NCBI GenBank assembly: GCA_903848645.1
Contig: CAINGU010000059.1
Coordinates: 1-55,037, forward strand
Origin: an uncultured cyanobacterium
GTDB lineage: Bacteria; Cyanobacteriota; Cyanobacteriia; Cyanobacteriales; Nostocaceae
Direction: 5' to 3'
DNA length: 55,037 bases
Position numbers and translations under genes: made by a program. Under the pieces are notes generated by a model. It saw only the letters and a program-made list of their open reading frames with translations. It made no database searches and was not told the origin of the DNA. This document shows, one piece after another, positions 46,360 to 55,037 of the stretch (its first letter is position 1; each line of letters starts with the position of its first letter).

Positions 46360-46809
46360 ATGGAAACAAAAATGCCAGAACCAGAATACTCAGAAACCCC
46401 ATCCAAAGAAACAACCATCCCCGAAATTAACACCCAGACTGGAAATCTTACCAAACTTCAGCCTCCTATGCAGTCTCAAGAACAATGGCTGAAGTACGGA
46501 CAACAAATTTCTGGTTTTATCGGTACATTACCAGATTACGTAGGTAAATTTTTTGGTCAATATCAGCAGCCTATCGTTAGCATTGGTTTAGTTGTGACGG
46601 CAGTAGTTACTGTTAAGGTGTTATTAGCTGTATTAGATGCTCTTAATGATGTTCCTTTGGTAGCACCTACCTTTGAATTAATTGGAATTGGTTACTCTGT
46701 CTGGTTTATCTATCGTTATTTACTCAAAGCTTCCAACAGACAGGAGTTATCCAGCGAAATTACCACTCTCAAATCCCAAGTTGTGGGTAAGAAAAAAGCA
46801 GAATCTTAA
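46360..46809 (+). CDS. CAAD-domain membrane protein
   Basis: A 149-residue protein with a hydrophilic N-terminus (about 1-60, rich in Pro, Glu and Thr) and an amphipathic helix (GQQISGFIGTLPDYVGKFFGQY). Two transmembrane helices follow (PIVSIGLVVTAVVTVKVLLAVL and APTFELIGIGYSVWFIYRYLL), then a charged C-terminal tail. VPLVAPTFELIGIGYS is typical of the CAAD family, found appended to some cyanobacterial aminoacyl-tRNA synthetases and related to CURT1 thylakoid-curvature proteins. It probably sits in thylakoids. A strong terminator follows. Confidence 0.9.
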   Translation: METKMPEPEYSETPSKETTIPEINTQTGNLTKLQPPMQSQEQWLKYGQQISGFIGTLPDYVGKFFGQYQQPIVSIGLVVTAVVTVKVLLAVLDALNDVPLVAPTFELIGIGYSVWFIYRYLLKASNRQELSSEITTLKSQVVGKKKAES

Positions 46810-46839
46810 CTAACAATTTTAGATTAGATCCCCAAATTT

Positions 46840-46877
46840 AGATCCCCGACTTCTTAAAGAAGTCGGGGATCTTTTTT
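46840..46877. terminator. Perfect 16-bp hairpin terminator shared by convergent genes
   Basis: AGATCCCCGACTTCTT (46840-46855) and its exact complement (46857-46872), with six T to 46877. The T run overlaps the stop codon of the convergent hom gene (46876-46878), so both genes end at the same structure. Confidence 0.9.
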
Positions 46878-48165
46878 ATAACACTCGTAATACACTAGGA
46901 ATGCTATCTATGGATTCCATCGCTTCAATTTCTGCTAAAGCCTGTCTAAAGTCCCCTTCTCGGACATCGTGGGTAACAACGACAATTTCTGCTAGTTCTC
47001 CCTGAAAACCAGTTTGTACTACTGATTCTAAACTCACGCCATAATTACCAAAGCACGTTCCCAATCTACCAATAACTCCCGCTTGATCCTTACTAAGAAA
47101 ACGGGCATAAAACCGCGTCACTAACTCGGAAATTGGGGTAATTTGCGAGTAATGTTGATGTCTACAAGCTAGGAGAGGATTTGGTTTAGCTGTATTAGTT
47201 TTCAAGGTGGCAACAAGATTTAAGATATCTGATGATACAGCACTAGCCGTAGCCCCAGCCCCAGCCCCAGGACCGAATAACATCACTTGACCGATGGGTT
47301 CTCCTTCCACCAGAATGGCATTGTAAACACCGTTGATACTAGCTAAAGGATGGGTTTGCGGTACTAATGTCGGATGAACTCTCACGGAAAGTTGGGAGTT
47401 ATCTATATCTAAATGTTGAGCTATTCCTAGTAATTTAATGACAAATCCTAATTTAGCAGCATAGGCAATATCTGTTTTTGTAACTTGGCGAATTCCTTCA
47501 CAATGGACATCTTCCCGATTAATGCGCCCATCAAACCCTAAAGATGCCAAAATAGCAATTTTATCGCCGGCATCTAAACCATCCACATCAGCAGTGGGGT
47601 CAGCTTCAGCATAACCCAATTTCTGAGCATCTGCTAAGACATCATTAAATTCACTACCTTCTGTTTGCATCCTGGTGAGGATGTAGTTAGTTGTACCATT
47701 GACAATGCCCATGATAGCGTTAATGCGGTTAACGCTTAAAGATTGTTTGAGGGGTTGAATTACAGGAATACCACCACCCACGGCGGCTTCTAGCAGCACA
47801 TAGACACCTGCTTGATTAGCCGCGGTGAAGATTTCCGCACCAAACCGAGAAATTACAGCTTTATTAGCAGTAACTACGTGCTTACCATTTTTAATAGCTG
47901 TCAGCATGAGTGTGCGGGCGGGTTCTAGTCCCCCCATCAACTCTACAACTATATCTACGGCTGGATCATGAACAATTGCCTCTAAATCCGTAGTTATCAC
48001 CTCTGGAGATAATTCTACAGCACGGGGTTTCGTGAGCGATCGCACACCTACTCGATAGATTTCAATTTCCTGTAACAGCGGATGACGACCTACTTTGTCT
48101 TGTAACAGTTGTACTGTCCCCGTTCCCACTGTACCTAATCCGAGTATTCCTAATTTAACAGCCAC
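46876..48165 (-). CDS. hom: Homoserine dehydrogenase
   Basis: A 429-residue protein if read from the GTG at 48165 (V/M-AVKLGILGLGTVG), which fits family N-termini best. The ORF can also begin at ATG 48216, adding 17 residues. The Rossmann motif is GLGTVGTGTVQ, the catalytic domain contains VNGTTNYIL and EADPTADVDGLDAGDK, and the C-terminal ACT domain (GVIGRLGTCFGNYGVSLES...) senses amino acids. The enzyme reduces aspartate semialdehyde to homoserine for methionine and threonine synthesis and is likely feedback-regulated by threonine. The start choice is uncertain. Confidence 0.95.
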   Translation of the reverse strand: MAVKLGILGLGTVGTGTVQLLQDKVGRHPLLQEIEIYRVGVRSLTKPRAVELSPEVITTDLEAIVHDPAVDIVVELMGGLEPARTLMLTAIKNGKHVVTANKAVISRFGAEIFTAANQAGVYVLLEAAVGGGIPVIQPLKQSLSVNRINAIMGIVNGTTNYILTRMQTEGSEFNDVLADAQKLGYAEADPTADVDGLDAGDKIAILASLGFDGRINREDVHCEGIRQVTKTDIAYAAKLGFVIKLLGIAQHLDIDNSQLSVRVHPTLVPQTHPLASINGVYNAILVEGEPIGQVMLFGPGAGAGATASAVSSDILNLVATLKTNTAKPNPLLACRHQHYSQITPISELVTRFYARFLSKDQAGVIGRLGTCFGNYGVSLESVVQTGFQGELAEIVVVTHDVREGDFRQALAEIEAMESIDSIPSVLRVL

Positions 48166-48283
48166 AGATTTTGCACCCACATTAAATTTGCATAAAACAA
48201 TTGTAGGCAGAGCCATAAGCCCTACCTACTAATTATCTTCTCTTAATTGTCCACTGACTACTGACCAATGACCACCGACCAAA

Positions 48284-50465
<2,182 letters not shown>

Positions 50466-51470
50466 ATGACAACTAAGCCGGAACGCGTGGTACTAATTGG
50501 AGTAGCTGGGGACTCTGGATGCGGTAAATCTACATTTTTACGTCGCTTAATTGATTTATTTGGCGAAGAATTTATGACAGTTATCTGTTTAGATGACTAT
50601 CATTGCCTAGATCGCATACAGCGTAAACAAACAGGAATAACAGCACTTGATCCTAGAGCTAACAATTTTGACTTGATGTATGAGCAAATAAAAGCTCTTA
50701 AAGAAGGTCATGGAGTAAATAAGCCGATTTATAACCACGAAACCGGCATGATTGATCCACCAGAATGGATTGAGCCAAACCATATTATCGTAGTGGAAGG
50801 ATTGCATCCTTTATATGATGAACGGGTAAGATCACTGCTGGACTTCAGCGTTTACTTTGATATCAGTGATGAAGTCAAAATTGCTTGGAAAATTCAACGG
50901 GATATGGCTGAAAGAGGCCACCGCTATGAAGATGTTTTAGCACAAATCAATTCTCGTAAACCCGATTTTGAAAAATTCATCGAACCACAAAGAGAATTTG
51001 CTGACGTGGTTCTGCAAGTATTACCCACAAACTTAATTAAAAACGATACAGAACGTAAAGTTTTGCGGGTACGGATGTTACAACGGGAAGGTAAAGAAGG
51101 CTTTGAGCCAAGCTACCTGTTTGACGAAGGTTCATCAATTCAGTGGACTCCTTGCGGACGCAAACTGACCTGTTCTTACCCCGGTATGCAGCTTTACTAT
51201 GGTTCTGATGTTTACTATGGTCGTTACGTCTCAGTTTTAGAAGTAGATGGTCAATTTGATAACCTCGATGAAGTAATTTACATCGAAACTCATTTGAGCA
51301 AAACATCCACTAAATATCAAGGTGAAATGACTCACTTGTTACTACAACACCGTGAATACCCCGGTTCTAATAATGGTACTGGTTTATTCCAAGTGTTGAC
51401 AGGTTTGAAAATGCGTGCTGCTTATGAGCGATTGACAGCTAAGGAAGCACAACTAGCGGTTCAAGTCTAA
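50466..51470 (+). CDS. prk: Phosphoribulokinase
   Basis: A 334-residue protein with Walker A GDSGCGKST, the first regulatory cysteine in that loop (Cys19) and its partner in VICLDDYHC (Cys41), DPRANNFDLM, and a C-terminal pair in WTPCGRKLTC. It phosphorylates ribulose-5-phosphate to ribulose-1,5-bisphosphate in the Calvin cycle. The cysteine pairs allow thioredoxin control and, with CP12 and GapDH, dark inactivation. A GAGGA site precedes the ATG. The gene is single and ends in a terminator. Confidence 0.97.
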   Translation: MTTKPERVVLIGVAGDSGCGKSTFLRRLIDLFGEEFMTVICLDDYHCLDRIQRKQTGITALDPRANNFDLMYEQIKALKEGHGVNKPIYNHETGMIDPPEWIEPNHIIVVEGLHPLYDERVRSLLDFSVYFDISDEVKIAWKIQRDMAERGHRYEDVLAQINSRKPDFEKFIEPQREFADVVLQVLPTNLIKNDTERKVLRVRMLQREGKEGFEPSYLFDEGSSIQWTPCGRKLTCSYPGMQLYYGSDVYYGRYVSVLEVDGQFDNLDEVIYIETHLSKTSTKYQGEMTHLLLQHREYPGSNNGTGLFQVLTGLKMRAAYERLTAKEAQLAVQV

Positions 51471-51495
51471 AACAGCAGTATTTGTGTCAAAGAAC

Positions 51496-51528
51496 AGGGG
51501 GGACAGAGAAAATGTTCCCTCTTTTTTT
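51496..51528 (+). terminator. Intrinsic terminator after prk
   Basis: A 10-bp stem with two G-U pairs (AGGGGGGACA/TGTTCCCTCT, 51496-51505/51513-51522) and seven T (51522-51528). Confidence 0.8.
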
Positions 51529-51649
51529 GTGGATAATTAATTAAGTCTAAAATTGACAAATAATCTGACTTATGGACTGGGAAATACACCCCATGTTGCT
51601 GCATTTTTTATACATTTAATCTTTTAGATACTGGGATAAAAGATACTTA

Positions 51650-51677
51650 TTGCGAAAACTGTAAATATTGTTATGAT
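51650..51677 (+). promoter_or_regulatory. Candidate metK promoter
   Basis: TTGCGA (51650-51655), 16-base spacer, TATGAT (51672-51677). The expected start near 51684 gives a short leader ending in the AGGAGG ribosome site. Confidence 0.5.
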
Positions 51678-51719
51678 TTCATAAATTAAGTGAAAAAATT
51701 CTCTCAGGAGGAAATTCCT

Positions 51720-52958
51720 TTGTCTCGTCGTTATTTATTTACTTCCGAGTCAGTTACAGAAGGTCATCCAGATAAAATCTGTGATCAAATTTCGGATACG
51801 ATTATTGATGCCCTACTCACAGAAGATCCTAGTAGTCGGGTAGCAGCAGAAGTAGTAGTTAATACTGGTTTAGTGTTAATTACTGGAGAAATTACGACCA
51901 AAGCTCATGTCAACTATGTCAATCTTGCCCGTAAAAAAATTGCGGAAATTGGCTATACTGACGCTGGTAACGGTTTTTCTGCGGATAGTGCTAGTGTTCT
52001 CATTGCCTTGGACGAACAATCAGCCGATATTGCTCAAGGTGTAAATACTGCTAAAGAAACCCGAAATCAGGATAGTGAAGAACTATTCGATAAAATCGGT
52101 GCTGGTGATCAAGGGATCATGTTTGGTTTTGCTTGTAACGAAACCCCAGAACTGATGCCTTTACCCATTAGTTTAGCGCACCGCATTGCCCGAAGATTGG
52201 CAGGAGTTCGCAAAGCTGGTATTCTCCCTTACTTACGTCCCGATGGGAAAACTCAAGTTACCATCGTTTATGAAGATGGCAAACCTGTAGGTATTGACAC
52301 TATCTTAATTTCCACTCAACATACAGCTACCATTGGCGATATTACCGATGATGCTGGGGTACAGGCTAAGATTAAAGCTGACCTCTGGACAGAAGTAGTA
52401 GAACCTGTATTTGGTGACATTAGTATCAAACCAAGTGAGGAAACAAAGTTTTTAGTTAACCCCACTGGTAAGTTTGTTATTGGTGGCCCCCAAGGTGACT
52501 CCGGCTTAACAGGACGGAAAATAATTGTTGATACCTACGGTGGTTATTCTCGCCATGGTGGCGGTGCTTTTTCTGGGAAAGACCCCACGAAAGTAGACCG
52601 TTCTGCGGCTTATGCTGCTCGCTATGCGGCGAAGAATATTGTGGCGGCTGGGTTAGCAGAAAAATGTGAAGTCCAGCTAAGTTATGCCATTGGTGTAGCG
52701 CGGCCTGTGAGTATCTTTGTTGATACTTTCGGTACAGGTAAGGTAGATGATGAAATTCTGTTGAACTTAGTCAAGGATAACTTTGAACTCCGGCCAGCGG
52801 GAATTATCCATGTATTCAATTTACGTAACTTACCAAGTGAAAGAGGCGGACGTTTTTATCAGGACGTTGCAGCTTATGGTCATTTGGGAAGAACAGATTT
52901 GGATTTACCGTGGGAACGCACTGATAAAGTTGATGTTTTAAAGCAAGCTGTAAATTAG
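51720..52958 (+). CDS. metK: S-adenosylmethionine synthetase with TTG start
   Basis: A 412-residue protein beginning at TTG 51720 ([20 protein letters not shown]), with AGGAGG at 51706-51711 eight bases upstream. The upstream in-frame GTG at 51690 would place the ribosome site inside the coding region and is rejected. Conserved parts are [60 protein letters not shown], and the loop around [11 protein letters not shown]. It makes S-adenosylmethionine from methionine and ATP. A terminator follows. Confidence 0.97.
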   Translation: MSRRYLFTSESVTEGHPDKICDQISDTIIDALLTEDPSSRVAAEVVVNTGLVLITGEITTKAHVNYVNLARKKIAEIGYTDAGNGFSADSASVLIALDEQSADIAQGVNTAKETRNQDSEELFDKIGAGDQGIMFGFACNETPELMPLPISLAHRIARRLAGVRKAGILPYLRPDGKTQVTIVYEDGKPVGIDTILISTQHTATIGDITDDAGVQAKIKADLWTEVVEPVFGDISIKPSEETKFLVNPTGKFVIGGPQGDSGLTGRKIIVDTYGGYSRHGGGAFSGKDPTKVDRSAAYAARYAAKNIVAAGLAEKCEVQLSYAIGVARPVSIFVDTFGTGKVDDEILLNLVKDNFELRPAGIIHVFNLRNLPSERGGRFYQDVAAYGHLGRTDLDLPWERTDKVDVLKQAVN

Positions 52959-53002
52959 GCTGAATTGCTGAATCAGTAGTTTGATAACCAAATTTGTTTT
53001 GA

Positions 53003-53038
53003 GGTTATAGATAATTTAATTGTCTGTAACCTTTTTTT
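53003..53038 (+). terminator. Intrinsic terminator after metK
   Basis: A 9-bp stem GGTTATAGA/TCTGTAACC (53003-53011/53023-53031, one G-U) and seven T (53032-53038). Confidence 0.8.
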
Positions 53039-53196
53039 ATGAACTAAGTAGGTTGGCGTTAAAAATTGTCGTTATGACAAGGGAACAGGAAGGATCAGGG
53101 AACAGAGAAGAGGTTTTGGGCAACTTTACTTTTCGTTATATATTACTCTTCGAGAAGCCGCTCCGCGTCTACGGGTTTTTTCCGTCCACCTACTTA

Positions 53197-53223
53197 CCCC
53201 ATCTTACTTCGTTGAAGATGGGG
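53197..53223. repeat. Perfect 9-bp hairpin CCCCATCTT/AAGATGGGG
   Basis: Arms at 53197-53205 and 53215-53223, 14 bases beyond the ispH stop on the reverse strand. No T run is present. The preceding GCCGCTCCGCGTCT segment is a repeat-type sequence common in Nostocales. Confidence 0.55.
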
Positions 53224-53236
53224 TTTGCACATCCCC

Positions 53237-54445
53237 TTAAACTAAAGCTGCTGTTGCTTTAAGGGCGAAAATTTTCTCAATTATATCTTCAACTACCTTA
53301 TCCGGTGTCGAAGCACCAGAAGTAACACCAACTTTAATTTCTCCTGGTGGTAGCCAGTTTTCTGTCATTACCAAATCTCCTGTTAATTGCCGATGTTCAA
53401 TGTTATTAATTGATTGAATTCGTTCAACACAATCAATGTGATAGGAAGGAATATCACGATCAAAAGCTATTTGTTGTAATTGAGTAGTATTCGATGAATT
53501 AAACCCACCAATTACTATCATTAAATCTACCTTTTCTTCCACTAATTCCAACATAGCATCTTGACGTTCTTGGGTGGCATCACAGATGGTATTGAAATTT
53601 TGAAAATGCTGATTTAACTCTGCTGGTCCATATTTCTGCATCATCGTGCGCTCTAGCATTTTCCCGATTTTTTCGGTTTCATCTTTGAGCATAGTTGTTT
53701 GGTTAGCAATCCCTACCCGTTGTAAATCTTGATCAGGATCAAATCCCGCAGAACAAGCTTTAGCAAACTTGGCTAAAAATTCCTCACGATTACCACCATT
53801 GAGAATATAGTTAATTACATATTCTGCTTCTTTCAAATTCAGAACAATCAAATATTTCCCAGCAAAAGAACTGGTAGCAACGGTTTCTTCATGCTTGTAT
53901 TTTCCGTGAATAATTGAAGTGTAATCACCTTTTTTGTGCTTTTCTACAGTGTTCCAAACCTTAGATACCCAAGGACAGGTAGTATCAACAATTTGACAAC
54001 CTTTATCATTCAAGATTTGCATTTCTTGAACACTTGCACCAAAGGCTGGTAAAATCACCACATCACCGCTACCAACAACAGAAAAGTCTTTTACTTTGTC
54101 AATGACGGGAATAAATTCTACCTGCATTTCTTGCATTCGTTTATTCACAGATGGATTGTGAATAATTTCGTTAGTAATCCAAATGTGTTCTGTGGGGAAA
54201 TGCTGACGGGTTTCATAGGCCATGGCTACAGCCCGTTCTACACCCCAACAAAAGCCAAATGCTTGGGCTAGTTGAATGGTGACATTACCACGTTTGAGAG
54301 TGTAATTGCGATCGCGGATTTCCTGAATTAAGTTACTCTGAAACTCAGACTGTAACTGGGTGGCAACTTCTGCTTGATGACCAAAACCCTTACGATTGTA
54401 ATTGGCTGAATGTTGGAGGCTGCGTTTAAAAGCTTTTGTATCCAT
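53237..54445 (-). CDS. ispH: 4-hydroxy-3-methylbut-2-enyl diphosphate reductase
   Basis: A 402-residue LytB-family enzyme of the cyanobacterial/plastid-like long form. The three Fe-S cysteines lie in [10 protein letters not shown] (Cys66), [11 protein letters not shown] and [15 protein letters not shown]. The active-site His appears in [10 protein letters not shown] and [12 protein letters not shown]. The terminal step of the MEP pathway supplies isoprenoid precursors, with electrons normally from ferredoxin in cyanobacteria. The gene is isolated and appears complete. Confidence 0.97.
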   Translation of the reverse strand: MDTKAFKRSLQHSANYNRKGFGHQAEVATQLQSEFQSNLIQEIRDRNYTLKRGNVTIQLAQAFGFCWGVERAVAMAYETRQHFPTEHIWITNEIIHNPSVNKRMQEMQVEFIPVIDKVKDFSVVGSGDVVILPAFGASVQEMQILNDKGCQIVDTTCPWVSKVWNTVEKHKKGDYTSIIHGKYKHEETVATSSFAGKYLIVLNLKEAEYVINYILNGGNREEFLAKFAKACSAGFDPDQDLQRVGIANQTTMLKDETEKIGKMLERTMMQKYGPAELNQHFQNFNTICDATQERQDAMLELVEEKVDLMIVIGGFNSSNTTQLQQIAFDRDIPSYHIDCVERIQSINNIEHRQLTGDLVMTENWLPPGEIKVGVTSGASTPDKVVEDIIEKIFALKATAALV

Positions 54446-54518
54446 TTGAAATTGGCCACTAAAATTACTATTTTTGATTTTCTCGCGCCTGGAGGCGATT
54501 TAGATGGGAAATTTTGAT

Positions 54519-55037
54519 TTATATCCTATTTCCTGAGTTTACCTTTTGTGGTTGGGGAGTCGGGGAAGGTTGGGGCGCTACTTCTTGGCTAGTATAAATT
54601 TGCAAAGCAGTCCGCCAAACTAGATAACCTGGGGGACTCAAATGTAAACCATCAGTAGTAAAATCTGAACGAAGATTACCTTGTTTATCGGTGAATAGGG
54701 GATGTAAGTTCAGATATCTTGCACCTTTTTCGACAGCGATATGATTTAGTTCTTCATTTAACTTGCGAATCCGAGAATTAGGAATAGCTAGGAGTTTTTC
54801 TTTTGCTTCCCAAGTTGATCCTTCCCCACCATGGGGCAAAATTGACTGAACGACAATTTTTGATTGCGGGTGTCTTGTTCGCAAAGAACTGATAATTTGC
54901 TGATAATTACCTAAAATCTCCTGATCACCTAGTCCCCGAATTAGATCATTAATTCCTACCATAACTAAAATCATATCTGGCTGGGTGCGGTCAAAGAAAT
55001 CTAATCTTTGTAACAGCCCATTGGTAACTTCCCCAGA
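54519..55037 (-). CDS. SGNH/GDSL-family hydrolase, cut by the right window edge
   Basis: The frame is open to the right end (172 codons visible); its true start is outside the window. SGNH motifs: the block III Asn region VMVGINDLIRG and block V DGLHLS (catalytic Asp and His). The N-terminal block I Ser is not in view. Members cleave esters of lipids, sugars or platelet-activating-factor-type substrates. The Pro/Gln-rich C-terminus is unremarkable. The ATG at 54974 should not be taken as the real start, because coding-like sequence (SGEVTNGLLQRLDFFDRTQPD) precedes it in frame. Confidence 0.85.
   Translation of the reverse strand, partial: SGEVTNGLLQRLDFFDRTQPDMILVMVGINDLIRGLGDQEILGNYQQIISSLRTRHPQSKIVVQSILPHGGEGSTWEAKEKLLAIPNSRIRKLNEELNHIAVEKGARYLNLHPLFTDKQGNLRSDFTTDGLHLSPPGYLVWRTALQIYTSQEVAPQPSPTPQPQKVNSGNRI

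Noticed and set aside
51690-51719. Upstream GTG start for metK
   Set aside because: It would put the AGGAGG ribosome site inside the gene and adds residues absent from the family; TTG 51720 fits better.
53020-53262. Forward-strand 80-codon frame after metK
   Set aside because: Begins inside the metK terminator, passes through a hairpin and repeat DNA and overlaps the ispH 3' end.

Overview
The window comes from a filamentous cyanobacterium of the Nostocales. The evidence is a set of oxygenic-photosynthesis and Calvin-cycle genes (psbD, a phycobilisome-linked petH, prk), cyanobacterium-specific families (UPF0367, KGK, CAAD), an hpsABCDE hormogonium-polysaccharide cluster, and at least 12 copies of the HIP1 octamer GCGATCGC (starting at 232, 1307, 6149, 13746, 14220, 16498, 32266, 39713, 41789, 45234, 48036 and 54308). 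The DNA is AT-rich. Intergenic spaces carry short tandem repeats and small palindromic elements typical of this order. I cannot name the genus from the sequence.

Layout. 1-8 kb: the 5' end of psbD, UPF0367 with an ECF-type ATPase, a YacP/Rae1-like nuclease, tRNA-Asn, an alpha/beta-hydrolase-fold protein that lacks its nucleophile, a double-RCK ion channel with an unusual selectivity filter, an OFA-family transporter and a transaldolase-like enzyme. 8-8.8 kb: a gene-free stretch with a MITE-like inverted repeat, a strong candidate small RNA gene with its own promoter, rod-like fold and terminator, and a copy of a dispersed palindromic element. 8.8-17 kb: a MASE1 hybrid histidine kinase, rubrerythrin, a small duplicated protein, CTP synthase, a cell-wall amidase and an HNH nuclease. 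17.1-17.7 kb: five 84-bp tandem repeats plus degenerate inverted copies.

17.8-26.4 kb is the most accessory-looking part: a KGK protein, a large dynamin-like GTPase, a GNAT protein, a U32 peptidase-family (RlhA-like) protein, then an overlapping ParA-like ATPase + HEPN pair next to tRNA-Met. The ParA-HEPN pair is the best candidate here for an undescribed conflict or defence module. 26.5-30.1 kb: a LysM/M23 murein hydrolase with a long leader, and TrmL. 30.5-38.8 kb: hpsE, hpsD, hpsC, hpsB and hpsA, read leftward as hpsA->E. HpsA is a large secreted protein, HpsB-D are pseudopilins and HpsE is a family 2 glycosyltransferase.

39-55 kb: a repeat-rich gap, the PcrA/UvrD helicase, a multi-spanning GT-C-like protein bordered by related repeats, a HAMP histidine kinase, a CAAD membrane protein, homoserine dehydrogenase, petH, prk, metK, ispH and a truncated SGNH hydrolase. 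Together petH, prk, metK, ispH, hom and pyrG are core anabolic and photosynthetic metabolism. The intergenic repeats and the 17-26 kb block are where novelty is most likely.
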